In this document: positions 45,640-56,582 of the stretch, piece by piece | How positions within the stretch are numbered: position 1 is the stretch's first letter | Layout: each line of letters starts with the position of its first letter | Source of the DNA: Phyto melanocephala | Taxonomy: Eukaryota > Arthropoda > Insecta > Diptera > Rhinophoridae | Direction of reading: 5' to 3' | Assembly (NCBI GenBank): GCA_941918925.1 | Contig: OW799234.1 | Coordinates: forward strand, 97,443,978-97,507,977 | Length of the DNA stretch: 64,000 nt | Translations under genes and position numbers: made by a program | Notes under the pieces: generated by a model | What the model saw: the letters and a program-made list of their open reading frames with translations, nothing else | Database searches by the model: none | What the model was told of the DNA's origin: nothing

Positions 45640-46780
45640 TTAGATTGAGCAAGTGTAAATAAGAGAAAGATTTTGGAAAATCTGTTTCACAAACAGCTTA
45701 TAAATATATACTTATAGTTTTATATTTACGATAACCAGGCGTTTGTTTGAGTTTTATTATTTAATGATTACTTTCAATAAAACTATACAATTGTCGTTTT
45801 AGAAAAGTATAATGACAAAAATAGTACGATGGCTTTCCAAAATTACATTATTTTTAAAAGCATTAAGAACTTACAAATAACTATTAAATGTTAGTTAAAA
45901 CAAGAGTATGGTTACAAAGCAATCAAGACATGTTTTTTTTTTGTAATAATTTGTTTTCAACGGTTCTTCTTCTTTTTTGCATAAGTTTAATATATTTTAA
46001 AAGTTTTAAAAGTGAAAAAATACACAAATTAATTAAAAATTAAAATTAAGAAATAATAATAGTAGCGAAATATTGGAAGAATTAATAATAATAAATATTA
46101 AAGATATTATTTGAATTATAAAAAGACCTTGAGCTTGAATAATTTTAGTTAATATTTAAAATAAAAATAAACTATAAAAAATAAAACCAAATAAGAGTGT
46201 TATATTCAGCTAAACCGAATCTGATAATAACTTTTACCATCATGCACTTATGTGCTATTACTACATTGCAGCGTAGCCTAGATTCCTTTATTATTTCCAA
46301 CGCCCTTTTTGATTTGAAATGTTTACATAACAGTTGAATTCCACTCGACAATCCATTTCATTTGATACCCATATTAATAATATAATATAATATAATAAAA
46401 ATAAATTCGCCTTGGTCCAACTTATATCAAATATTATGCTAATTTTCATCGAGAAAATCCCTAATTTGAGACAACTTTATAGGCACTTCTCTAAAGATAT
46501 GATATTTGTTATTATTTTTATTAAAACGAGCATATCTTTTTAAGCAAAATATGTTCCACCCAAAATTCTAGAGCAGCGTTTGTACTAAAAATGAGAAAAA
46601 TTTGAATAAGATGTCTTTAATGCGCATGGAATTGAAAAAATAGTTTTTGAAACTTTTTCTTTGACCTACAAAATTATGGCTATTAGACGGTTCAAAACAC
46701 CAATGGCTACTTTTTTTATCTAATTGGACAATTCTTATTATGTCTGAATCATTAAAACACAAAAAATTGATTTTGATTTT
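45640..46780. other. No gene recognised; GTCY-related scraps
   Basis: AT-rich. 46195-46250 has AGAGTGTTATATTCAGCTAAAC and TAACTTTTACCATCATG, a worn GTCY tail. 46300-46380 has CATTTCATTTGATACCC as in the 'GGCGTC' repeats. No coding signal. Confidence 0.4.
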
Positions 46781-46793
46781 TTACCGGCTAGAC

Positions 46794-47024
46794 AGAGTGC
46801 CCCTGTGGACTAGTCGGTAAAGGACAAGTCAGTTGTTTGGGGGTTGCGGGTTCGATTCCCGCCGGAGACTCTGGAATTGTCTGCTTCTCTTTCTCTTCTA
46901 TTCTTAATTTTTCTATTCTTATTCTATTCTTCTCTCTATTAAGGCGTCACAATGGACCGTAATGGTCTCCGAGTGAAGGTGTGAGGGTAACTTTGCACCA
47001 GCCTTACCTACCTACCTACCTACC
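46794..47024 (+). mobile_element. tRNA-derived SINE with 12-bp target duplication
   Basis: The head resembles a tRNA gene: A box TGGACTAGTCGG (46806-46817) and B box GGTTCGATTCCC (46849-46860), the internal RNA polymerase III promoter. A pyrimidine-rich middle and a unique part (CACAATGGACCGTAATGGTC) follow, then a tail of CCTA units. TACCGGCTAGAC flanks both sides exactly (46782-46793 and 47025-47036), as after LINE-driven insertion. A functional tRNA is excluded because no full cloverleaf closes. Confidence 0.9.
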
Positions 47025-47391
47025 TACCGGCTAGACCCTGCAAATAGCTCACTGTGCGCCATCTTGGATTAGAAACTCTTTCATAGTTTTCTGCATTCCA
47101 CTAGTCATTTCCAGTGATTATATATTCCACTTACTTTCTATATAGAAACTTTGACATCAAAATGTTAAATTCAATAACAATGGAACTGACTTTGACATTT
47201 AATAAAAAATATAGAACGTCAAATTTTGAAATAATAAGAAATTTGCCGAACAACCTCAATGACCCACTTTAGTGATTGTTTTAAGATTTCTTATAATTGT
47301 TTACCCCCATACTCATAAAATTTGAAAAAAAGTTTGAATTGTATTTTATTTAAATTTTTTATATAAATTTTTTTTAAAATAGCTTTTAAAA

Positions 47392-47526
47392 AATGCGTAG
47401 ACGGATAAAAGTTTGTTATGAATAAACTTTGTGCTATCGAGCTGCCAAGCTTCGACATTCTAGTAAGCAGCTCGTTGTACGTAGTGTATAAACTGTGGCA
47501 ACTTTTTGTTATAAATAAAGCCGTAA
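47392..47526. mobile_element. Right end of a TIR element (partial)
   Basis: GACGGATAAAAGTTTGTTATG, AGCTGCCAAGCTTCGAC and AACTTTTTGTTATAAATAA then GCCGT match the inverse of 49320-49430. The left half is not recognisable. The LINE follows directly at its outer edge. Confidence 0.6.
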
Positions 47527-47539
47527 ATTTTTACTAAAA

Positions 47540-49280
47540 GGAATATTTTATTTATTTATTTATTCCAATTCCGTATTATAAAGCCACAAAGGCCAATTAT
47601 AATATATTACATAGTTAGAAAACGCCTAAGCATAGCCTTATAAAAATATAATATACTATGCATTATATACATTATTTTACAATTTCAATAACAAACAGTC
47701 TCATTTATTTGCTCCCCAAGCATAAAAATATTAGGTCATATATTAAGGTAATAATATAAAAAGTAATACAAAAAAAAATAGTCCAGTTAGGGAGGCTCAT
47801 CACCGCAGTTCAAAAAAAGAAAAAAAAGAAAAATTAGACAGCAGCAAAATGTCTCATAAGTTTTAATTTGAAAACATTATTAGAATGAGTAAAAATACGT
47901 AATTCCAATGGCAAGCAATTCCAGTTCTTAATAATTCTAACAAGAAAGGACCTAGCGTATATAGATCTAAGAATTTTAGGGAAAATTAGGTGCGGATTCC
48001 TACGACGAGGAGAAAAAGAAAACGCATTACGTAGTGATAAAGGTTTACCATATTTTATAATCTTATAAAACAAGTACAAATTACGAAAGCATACAAATTT
48101 ATTAAAAGAACATCCTAAAAACTCTCTAAAGAAACCAGAAATATGCTCCCGTCGACGAACATTGTAGACAAATCTAACAATAGCATTAATCAAGCATTTA
48201 AGTCTAGCAAGAAGAAAACCAACAGTGCCAGAGATAACTTCAAAACCATAAAAAATTTGAGACATTAAAACTGCATAAGCTAATCTTTTCCTCGCATAAA
48301 GAGGCAAGAGAATATTAGAGCAGTAGATTTTCCGCAGCAAACCCCAAACTCTACCAGATAATAAATCAATATGATTACTAAAAGAAAGTTTCCTATCTAT
48401 AACAACTCCTAAACATTTGTGGTGATCAACAAACTGAACCACATCATCACCAAGAAAAATATATAGAGTAGTAAAAAAACGAGAAGTAGGACCAAACATC
48501 AAAGCCTTAGTTTTTGATGTATTAATGGCTAAAAAATTATCAATAGTCCACAGCTTAATGCATTCTAAGCATGAGTTTATGTTGCTCTCAAATATTTCAT
48601 TAAATCTTCTATTTCCTCTAAATAAGAGAAACACATCATCAGCGAAAAGGAAAGGGGTACATTGAAAGGAATTTACAACGTTAGAGAGATCATTAATATA
48701 TAAAATAAACAAAAGCGGACCTAAAACAGAACCCTGGGGAACCCCAGAGTGGAGATAACGTCTTTCAGAAATCTCAGTATTGCTGACCACAAATTGAGAT
48801 CTGCCAGATAAATAGGACATAATAAGCCGACATGCAGTTCTAGAAAATTTAAATTCACTTGAAAGTTTAGAAATCATTTTACAAAAGTTAATAGAATTAA
48901 ATGCCTTAGACAAATCCATAGATATTAAAACACTCAACTTGTCATCATTGATGTTTTTATCTTATTGAGTCAGTTAGACTCAAAAGAAGGCAGGTAGTAT
49001 TCAAGCCGTTACGAAAGGCATATTGAGACTCAGAGATCATATCAGATACAGAGGTAACAATTTGATCCTTTAAAATATGTTCAACAACTTTGGAAATTGC
49101 AGGAAGTATAGAAATAGGCCTTAGATCATCAGGACTATGAACTACCTTAGACTTAGGAATAGGAACAATACGAGAAATCTTCCAAGCTGACGGAAATTTG
49201 GATGTAGTTAAAATAGAGTTAATTAAATGTAGAATAATATCAGAAATAAAAGGTAGAAAAGGTAGTCCTGGCAATATTGA
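47540..49280 (-). mobile_element. 5'-truncated non-LTR retrotransposon (LINE)
   Basis: Reverse transcriptase sequence on the minus strand, with a 3' end carrying an AATA/AAAT-repeat tail (inverse of TATTTTATTTATTTATTTAT at 47545). The 5' end is cut off within the N-terminal RT region near 49280, the usual outcome of incomplete reverse transcription. The ends of a TIR element lie at both borders (47526 and 49320). Confidence 0.88.
47834..49274 (-). pseudogene. LINE reverse transcriptase, one frameshift
   Basis: Two adjoining frames. 49274-48957 has PSAWKISRIVPIPKSK, DDLRPISILPAISKVVEHIL and ESQYAFRNGLNTTCLLLSL. One base shift later (around 48950) the frame continues 48937-47834 with ISMDLSKAFNSI (first catalytic Asp), SGVPQGSVLGPLLFILYIND, and FADDVFLLF (catalytic Asp pair). 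It ends with NWNCLPLELR and FKLKLMRHF, as in jockey/CR1/LOA-like LINEs; the clade is not resolved. The catalytic residues are kept and only one frameshift is seen, so the copy is fairly young. Confidence 0.92.
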
Positions 49281-49319
49281 ATTAAATATTCAATAAATAA
49301 AATATATTGGAAAACTCTA

Positions 49320-50005
49320 ACGGACTTATTCATAACAAAAAGTTAGCCGACTAAGCTTGGCAGCTCGTTGATACAGAGTTTATTCATAAGAAAGTTTTAT
49401 CCGTCTCACGACTTTTCATAAATCAACTCTGAAATTGCATTATACTCCTCAAAAATGCAACCATTTTTTGTATATCATCCCTGATTTTGACATTTTTTTT
49501 GTTTTTCCATCCATACCAAGGCATATTTATTCATCAGGTACTCTTGATTCGCCAGCTGATTATTTTTTTCAGCACTTATTTTAAGTTTCAGCTGTCAAAA
49601 TACATAAATAAAAACAATTTTCTCTCTTTTCTAATTTATTTTAAATGTCAAATTGCACTTATAAAAAATATAAACAAAAAATTCTCTCCGAACTGCAATT
49701 ACCTGATGAATAAATATGCCTTGCATCCATACTAACAATTTTTAAAATTGAAAAATAAATTTAAAAAATAAACAATATAATTTTTTATAAAAAAAAAAGC
49801 AAGGCAAACGGTTTGTAAATTGGGAACAGGATGTAAAGGTAGGTTAAAAATATTGGTAATGTAAAACAACACAGAACAGCTGATTTCAAGCGTTTGGCAG
49901 CTTGTAAACAAGAGTTTAGCAAATCGTTAGCCAGAGTTTGGCATGTGTGTTATGAATAAACTTTATGCTATCTTTATGTCAACTTTTTGTTATGAATAAG
50001 GCCGT
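49320..50005. mobile_element. TIR element (~690 bp) with a nested MITE
   Basis: The outer ends are inverted: ACGGACTTATTCATAACAAA at the left and, in reverse, ACGGCCTTATTCATAACAAA at the right. Subterminal parts (AGTTTATTCATAAGAAAG, GTTATGAATAAACTTTATG) also pair. The interior holds the 207-bp MITE at 49517-49723. No coding sequence. Confidence 0.72.
49517..49723. mobile_element. 207-bp MITE with perfect 24-bp ends and 9-bp target duplication
   Basis: 49517-49540 (begins CAAGGCATATTTATTCATC) is exactly inverted at 49700-49723. CATCCATAC is duplicated at 49508-49516 and 49724-49732. A 9-bp duplication is typical of Mutator-like elements and does not fit hAT (8 bp) or mariner (TA). There is no coding capacity. 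It sits inside the larger TIR element at 49320-50005. Confidence 0.9.
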
Positions 50006-51595
50006 AATTTACTATCGAATATCGAATCCATTTATCCATCTAAACCAACAAAGCAACCAGCAAAGAACAGTTTCATTATTTGGTGTTATTTTTATGGATC
50101 CTTAGCAAAAGTGAAGGTAACAGTTACGAGTAAGTATTTATGTATGTGACGAGAAAAACAACCACTAAATACTTACTCCAAAAAACAACAGAAAACATAG
50201 AAATAAGGGTCCTTGTCATTTCTAGTGGAGACATTAAATTAAAGGTCAGGGTTTAATAACTTATATTTGTATTTTCATGGTAAAGCAATAGAATATTGTG
50301 CACAAAAAAATAATAAAAAATGAATAAAGCCAAAATGATGACTTTGTTTATATTATTTCTCACATGTTTCTTTTTTTGTACCACTAAGAATTTACAAGGA
50401 TAACGAATAAAAGGTTAAAACTGTATGATTACATTCTTGGCAATGTAATACATAGTTTTTGTTGGAATCAGAAAAGAAAGTTAGTTTAGGAAAAACAGTA
50501 GATGTTGAAAATATATATGTATGTATAGTTGATAGGTATGTTACTATATATGTATATGTAATTACAATCAATATGTAATTACAATCAATTCTGGTATTTT
50601 TCGGGACCCCGCAAAATTTGTTCCGTTTAGCATCCCTATCTACAAGTAGTTGATGCCGCAGTTTATATTATTTAGTTCGTGTAATTAATAAAACTATTGT
50701 GCAATTAATTGAAAGCAATTAAAGTGTTTCTCTCATTCTCTATTTCTCATCTACAGTTATTGTCTATTTATTCTTTTCAGTAAATAAATCTTTTTTCATT
50801 TGACTTCATGAATAAATTAAAATGTAAATTTGTTTGCAATAGTTTTGCGTATTGATTTTCTTTAAAATAAATATTAAAAAGTTTTTATTCCAAACGATAT
50901 TGTTCATTAAAAAATGTAGGCAAAACGTTTTCAAGCTATAACTTCCTGTAAAGTTATCCAAAAAGGTTGAACAAATTTGGGAATTGCAATGATGTTTTTA
51001 TCTTAATTTAAGCTTATGTCGACATAAACAGTTATTACTTTTTGCCACAGATATATAAACAAGGTTGTAGCTAACACCTGACAACAAAAATCACATAAAC
51101 TCATAGTTATATATGTACATTATGCAACTTTTTTACATCAACGGCTACCGGCTATAGTTCTTCAAAATTGCAACAGCTAGGTATAAAATAATTTCGCATT
51201 AACTTTTACGTTTTGCACAACCTCTAACCTATATCGCAAAGTATGAACCGCACAAAATATCAATTTTCTTTCCCATAGTATCCGCTTAAATTTCCGGCGG
51301 CTTAAGTATTAATATGCAGACAGAGACGGAAACTAACCGGTCAGCTTCGGTCTTTGAATATTAAACACCTTTTTTTAAATTGGTGGTCATGTCAAAAACA
51401 GTAAATTTACGCAATTTGGCATTTTTGTAATACTAAAGCCGGTGACATGAATATTTAATATTTAATACAAAAAGACCAAATACAAGGACTCATAAAGGAA
51501 ATGCGTGTTTGTATGTTACGAGTTTTCTTCAACATTTCTTAAATTTATTGAGCACTTGTGAGAACTATAGCAGCTATTCCCTTCAAATTTTGTAC
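50006..51595. other. No gene recognised
   Basis: AT-rich DNA. AGTAAGTATTTA (50129) and TAAATACTTACT (50166) could pair as a small hairpin. 51385-51450 has CAGTAAATTTACGCAATTTG and CGGTGACATGAAT, a worn half of the element at 53141-53460. Confidence 0.35.
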
Positions 51596-51599
51596 GAGT

Positions 51600-52388
51600 A
51601 ACTTTGATAACTCCCTTATTTGATAAAAAAAAATGGTAAGGATAGGAGCAGGGGGCATGATATCCCCTATATAAAAAAAAATTATTAAATGTCATATATA
51701 AGTAGGAAACTATAAACGAAATTTAGTTGACACTTTGTACGAGCAATTTTTGACGACAATTTCCTTATTACAACCAAAAATGGTTACGATCGAAGCTGAG
51801 AAAGTGTCATCCTTCCACAAATGAAATACCTTCTTTCATAATTATATAATAATAGAAAAGGCCGGCGCGCGTTGCTACGCCCCTTAATGAATAAAAATCC
51901 ATTCTAAATTAAAATTGAATATCAAGTGCAAAAAGCTAAAAATCTAACTTTTTTATAGGCGTGGCCCCGCCCACTTTTTTATTCACGAAATTATACAGTC
52001 ATGAGAGTTCAATATGTGTGCAAAGTTTCAGAAAAATCGGTCAAATGCAAAGAGCTAAAAATGACAACTAATTTTTATGGGCGTGACTCCGCCCACTTTT
52101 TACCACCCATAAACACCCCCCGGAATGTGTACAACAACTTGCCAAAGTTTGAGTCCGATCGGTTTTACAGTTTCGGAGTCTATAGCTAACACACAGACAG
52201 AGTTTCACTTTTATATATATAGATTTTACGAATAGTGGTGGTAAAAAATTTTAAATTTGGTCAAAAAGCTTCCAAATTAATGGATGAAGTCTGTAATAGT
52301 ATAAATTACGTATATATGTATGTATAAAAAAACAATACAAATTTCCTGTTAGGGGGGTGGCGAAGCGCACCGGGTTAGCTTGTTATAA
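51600..52388 (-). repeat. Reverse CTTCGCCACCCCC-type repeat hosting the above
   Basis: The end GGGGTGGCGAAGCGCACCGG then GTTAGC at 52354-52380 is the inverse of the start at 41705. TTGTACGAGTAACTTTGATA and GCATGATATCCCC at 51590-51665 may belong to the same element, as similar phrases precede the related end at 63807. The short tandem-unit repeat at 51851-52225 would be inserted in it. Confidence 0.5.
51851..52225 (+). repeat. Tandem-unit repeat, short copy
   Basis: Starts GGCCGGCGCGCGTTGCTACG, has two ~121-bp units with GGGCGTG..CGCCCACTTTTT, and ends ACAGAGTTTCACTTTTATAT then ATATAGAT. Same family as 17856-18850, with both ends recognisable. Confidence 0.78.
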
Positions 52389-52389
52389 A

Positions 52390-53140
52390 TAAAAGTCTAA
52401 ACTTTAAATGGCACACTAAATTATCTCAATGTTGCTGCCATATGCTCAATAAAAATTTGGTGTAAAAAATCTCTATGATTTAAAAAAAAAACCTCAAATG
52501 TTTCAAATACATCGATGTAAAATAATTTGGAAAATTTCCCAAAAGCACAAACCACAATGTCAAATCTATAAAACAAAAGTTTTTCTTTTATCTAATTCTC
52601 TAAAAGCAATTCAAAAAAAAATTTTAAGTGTATAACCATGAATGTCATAACTGATTTTTATTGCATAAGGCTGTTGTTGCTTGGGAAATTATTTTTGACC
52701 CTCACGCTGTCAGTTACTCATTTAATTCTTAGTAAAATTAGTAAACAAAAATATCAACAGAAGTTAAATTAATATTTATTTATTTCTTCATACAGCTTTA
52801 TTGCTTGACTTTCCCTCAATACGCTTTGTATTGATGAAAGAAAGAGACATAAAACATTATTTTGTGAACAATATTGGTAATATTATTGCTTTGTTGTTGC
52901 TTCATTTTATTTTTTACTTAACTAATTGAATTCATAACTTTTCTTGAAACGAACAATTATTTATAGACTCGGAAGTACAATATGTTAAAATAGCAACAAA
53001 TAAAGTTATGCACGTTGAGCCTGGCTAAAAGTTTTATAAATTTGATTAGTCTCGATTTAATTAGAATGTTAATTGTCGTCATTCTGATGTTGTTATGCTT
53101 TTGTTGCAGCATTATTATTATTTAAACAGTGAATTAATAT
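52390..53140. other. No gene recognised
   Basis: AT-rich, single-copy-looking DNA without open frames of note. Confidence 0.35.
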
Positions 53141-53460
53141 AGGTATTCACGTCACCGCGAAATTGCGTAAACTTACGCTTGTTAATGTAAGCACCATTTT
53201 TATATATAAGGTTTTTAATATTCCGAGATCTAAGCCGAAAGGAAATAGCTATGGCTGCCGACTTTTTCAGATTCTTAAAACACAGAGTATGTAGGCGCTT
53301 ACCTTCGGCAAAAAACAGTTGTTGTGTTTAGTTTAATATTTACTCACTGAGTTAGAGGTAATGCAAATAGTTGCGAAATTATTTTTTACATACATACATA
53401 GTTATGTTGAAAAGAAATTTGCATTTTCGCAAAATACTAAAACTGGTGAAGTGAATACCT
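53141..53460. mobile_element. Inverted-repeat element, 320 bp
   Basis: Ends AGGTATTCACGTCACC and, in reverse, AGGTATTCACTTCACC. TTAATAT before and TTAACAT after could be a decayed target duplication. The interior is non-coding. A related worn half lies near 51385-51450. Confidence 0.72.
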
Positions 53461-55002
53461 TTAACATTATTCTGTTAACTGTATAGTATGTACATACACA
53501 CATACATATATTAAATTAACTGTTGAAAAGAAAAGCAAAAAGTTTTAAAAATTTTTTATTTTCTGTATTTGAAGAAAATTTTACTGTTTTTCCTATCAAC
53601 TGAAAACCTAAAGCTTATGTTAAGGGATTTTATTTTTATAAAAAGTATGCTAAAAAGATCACCATTTAAATAAAAAAAAAATAAGTTCTTTATTTAAAAG
53701 CAAGGGACAAGGTTATATTCACACTATATACTCACAATAAATGAACTAAAATTGACAGGGTTGTTCTAGGGGCCGCCCAAAACATAATGGTGAATGTGTC
53801 CAAGTGTCGTATTGTTATAAGGCGATAATTTTTCAAAATCTTAAAAATGTTTAAAAATTTTACAACACTTTTCATTAATTTATTATATATGTATGTATAT
53901 ATATGAAGACGATTATTTTGACGCCATCACAGCTACACGACTACACACACGACCTCTGTAGCCAACTTAGGCTTATTTATATTTTGGTAGTGCATCACAA
54001 AGTTTAAATATTTTAAATTCATTAACAATAAAGAAGTGTTAAATAAGTAATTTTATTTTTATAAGTGCGAAGTTATTAAAAGTGACAGCATGAAATATTA
54101 ATAAGTATTTATCCATCAAGCAGTTGCTTAAGATGCTGCTGTCGAAAATAATTGAGTAGTTGGCTTCATTGTAACGAATGTGGACAAATGGCATTTGTAA
54201 TTATGTAGCCGGTAGTCTATGTATTAAATGTATAAGAAGTAAAGATAATCAATTATTGAGCATGGATCAATCACCAACACAATAACGCATTGCTCATTTA
54301 ACACAAACATTTTATTTATCATTTTGATTCCTATCAGAAACTCAAATTAAAATATAATTCCTAAATGAAATTCAAATGTTATCGTTAATATAACCCCAAT
54401 AATTCTCATAATTTTAACGATAAATGGCATTGAATGTTGAAAAAATGCAAACGTGTGAATATATGTATATGACAATATGTTTTGTATCTCTTTTGTTTTT
54501 TTTTTCTTTTTTTTTCTATTTTTATGCAAAACTCAACTTCCTTCCGTTTATCAGTCAACATACTACAGACCTAAGCAACTCACAGTACAGTACAGCAAAA
54601 GAGAAAAGAAAAATATATGAATAAAAACCAAAAATATATGTACTTACATAAACAGAAAAGAGATTAATTAATACATATTTACATACACACATACATACAT
54701 ATGTATGCATAATGTAAATGTAATCAAACGCAACAAAACAACCAACAATATTTGTTTCTTAAATTGCTCGCCTTAACTAAATAATATGACTTTTACGAAC
54801 AAATTAAGTGTTTGTAACTCGTAAAATTTCAGTTTGAAAATTTTCAGTTTTTTTTTAATACAGAAATAAGGGAAAATTAAAAAGTTTTCGATATCTTGAT
54901 AAAATATAAAAAAAAAGTCGAAAACTTATACAACATTCTATATAAATCGGGAAATTAGTAAACTCGTATAATAAAGGGCGTCAAATCAAAATTTTAATTT
55001 TA
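53461..55002. other. No gene recognised
   Basis: AT-rich DNA with ACATACATACATATGTATG at about 54690. Short frames are low in complexity. Nothing matched. Confidence 0.35.
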
Positions 55003-55395
55003 ATAAAAAATTTATTTTAAACAAACTTTAATCTTAATACAAAAAATTAATTTTAATAAAAATTTTAATTTTAATAAAAATTTTAATTTTAATAAAAATT
55101 TTAATTTTAATAAAAATTTTAATTTCAATAAAAATTTTAATTTTAATAAAAATTTTAATTTTAATAAAAATTTTAATTTCAATAAAAATTTTAATTTTAA
55201 TAAAAATTTTAATTTTAATAAAAATTTTAATTTTAATGAAAAATTTAATTTTAATAAGAATTTTTATTTTAATAAAAATTTTAATAAACATTTTAGCGTT
55301 AATAGAAATTTTAATCTTAATCAAAATTTTAATTTTAATCAAAATTTTCATTTTAATAAAAATTTAATTTTAATAAAAATTTTAATTTTAGTTTT
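55003..55395. repeat. 18-bp AT minisatellite, array 1
   Basis: Units of AATTTTAATAAAAATTTT repeat about 20 times with scattered changes. Translated on the minus strand it gives a meaningless KIKIFI repeat. A second array lies at 55622-55975. Confidence 0.9.
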
Positions 55396-55621
55396 ATTGG
55401 TTGTTGGGTTTAAGCTGGTCTATATGCATTTCACTGGTGCTTATGCCAGATCATCAGTAGACCTTTAAACCATAAAATTTATTAAAAAGTTTAAAATTAT
55501 TACAAGTTTTATTTAAAATTTTTCATAAACAATATGAGAATTTTAAATAAAGCAAGAAACAAAAATAAAAACTTCCTAATAAACCCAACCAACAATTTTA
55601 TTCAATTTGCATTATTAAAAT
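55396..55621. repeat. Spacer between minisatellite arrays with inverted edges
   Basis: Begins TTGGTTGTTGGGTTTAAGC and ends TAAACCCAACCAACAAT, an imperfect inverted pair around ~150 bp with TATGCCAGATCATCAGTAG. It may be a small element inserted into one original array. Confidence 0.5.
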
Positions 55622-55975
55622 TGTTCTAATTTTAATTTTAATAAAAGTTTTAATTTTTATAAAAATTTGAATTTTAATAAAAACTTTAATTTTAATAAAA
55701 ATTTTAGTTTTAATAAAAATTTAATTTTAATAAAAATTTTAATTTTTATAAAAACTTTAATTTTAACAAAAATTTTAATTTTAATAAAAATTTTAATTTA
55801 AAAAAAGTTTAATTTTAATAAAAATTTTAACAAACATTTTAGTGTTAATAAAAATTTTAATCTTAATCAAAATTTTAATTTTAATCAAAATTTTAATTTT
55901 AATAAAAATTTAAATTTTAATAAAAATTTCTATTTTAATAAAAATTTTAATTTAAAAAAAAAAATTTTTTTTAAT
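55622..55975. repeat. 18-bp AT minisatellite, array 2
   Basis: Same unit as array 1 with more irregular spacing. TTTTAGTGTTAATAAAAATT and CTTAATCAAAATTTTAATTT occur in the same order as in array 1, so the two arrays share a higher-order pattern. Confidence 0.85.
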
Positions 55976-56039
55976 ATACACATATAAAAATTTTTTAATT
56001 TCAAATAGGTTTCGGGGCAAAAATAAATAATTAAGTCAG

Positions 56040-56480
56040 TAGGCTTCCAATCTTTTACCAAAATTCTTAATCATGTTTTTCAATAAACTGTTGTCAATGG
56101 TTAATATCTGCTTGATAATATTGTTTTTAAGCTTTTGAACTGTTTGGGATTATTGCTGTACACTTTTGATTTCAAAAACCCCATAAAAAATAGTCTAAAA
56201 GTGTCAAATCGCCTAATCTTGGTGGTGGCCAATTAATTTGTCCACTACAAGAAATAATGCGATTTCGAACTAATCTTTCAAATTATCCATTGTTTTCCTT
56301 TATGTGTGGCAAGTGGCACCACCCGTTAAACCAAATATTCTCTACGTCTAAGCCATACATATTTTGCCACAAAACCTTCGGATCATCTCCGTATACCATT
56401 GATAGCTTAAGTTTGGCTACCGTTTGTTTATTCCAACCTTTTTGTATAAAAAATTTATCTAAAATTTATGGATTTTTTTT
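56040..56480 (-). pseudogene. Highly decayed mariner-like transposase, catalytic part
   Basis: On the minus strand: GDDPKVLWQNMYGLDVENIW, a worn WFN.WCHLPHIKEN at the second-Asp site, RIISCSGQINWPPPR, then LGDLTLLDYFLWGF around the third Asp, and NMIKNFGKRLEAY, stop. There are several stops and shifts. It belongs to the same IS630/mariner type as the copy at 19317. No ends were identified. Confidence 0.75.
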
Positions 56481-56582
56481 TTTACTTTGTTAGTTGTAAT
56501 TGCAAAACCAACAACGGTTTGTTTTTCTGCACTTTTTCGATATTTTAAGTGCTAAACGTAAACACACAAGTTTTAAAATAAA

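Noticed and set aside
46794..46872. Functional tRNA gene
   Set aside because: A and B boxes are present but the arms do not form a full cloverleaf. The body, simple tail and flanking 12-bp duplication show a SINE.
49487..49735. 82-codon plus-strand frame
   Set aside because: Covers the whole 207-bp MITE including both inverted ends; no codon bias or domain.
55034..55351. 105-codon frame of KIKIFI repeats
   Set aside because: Direct translation of the 18-bp AT minisatellite, without start context or composition of a real gene.
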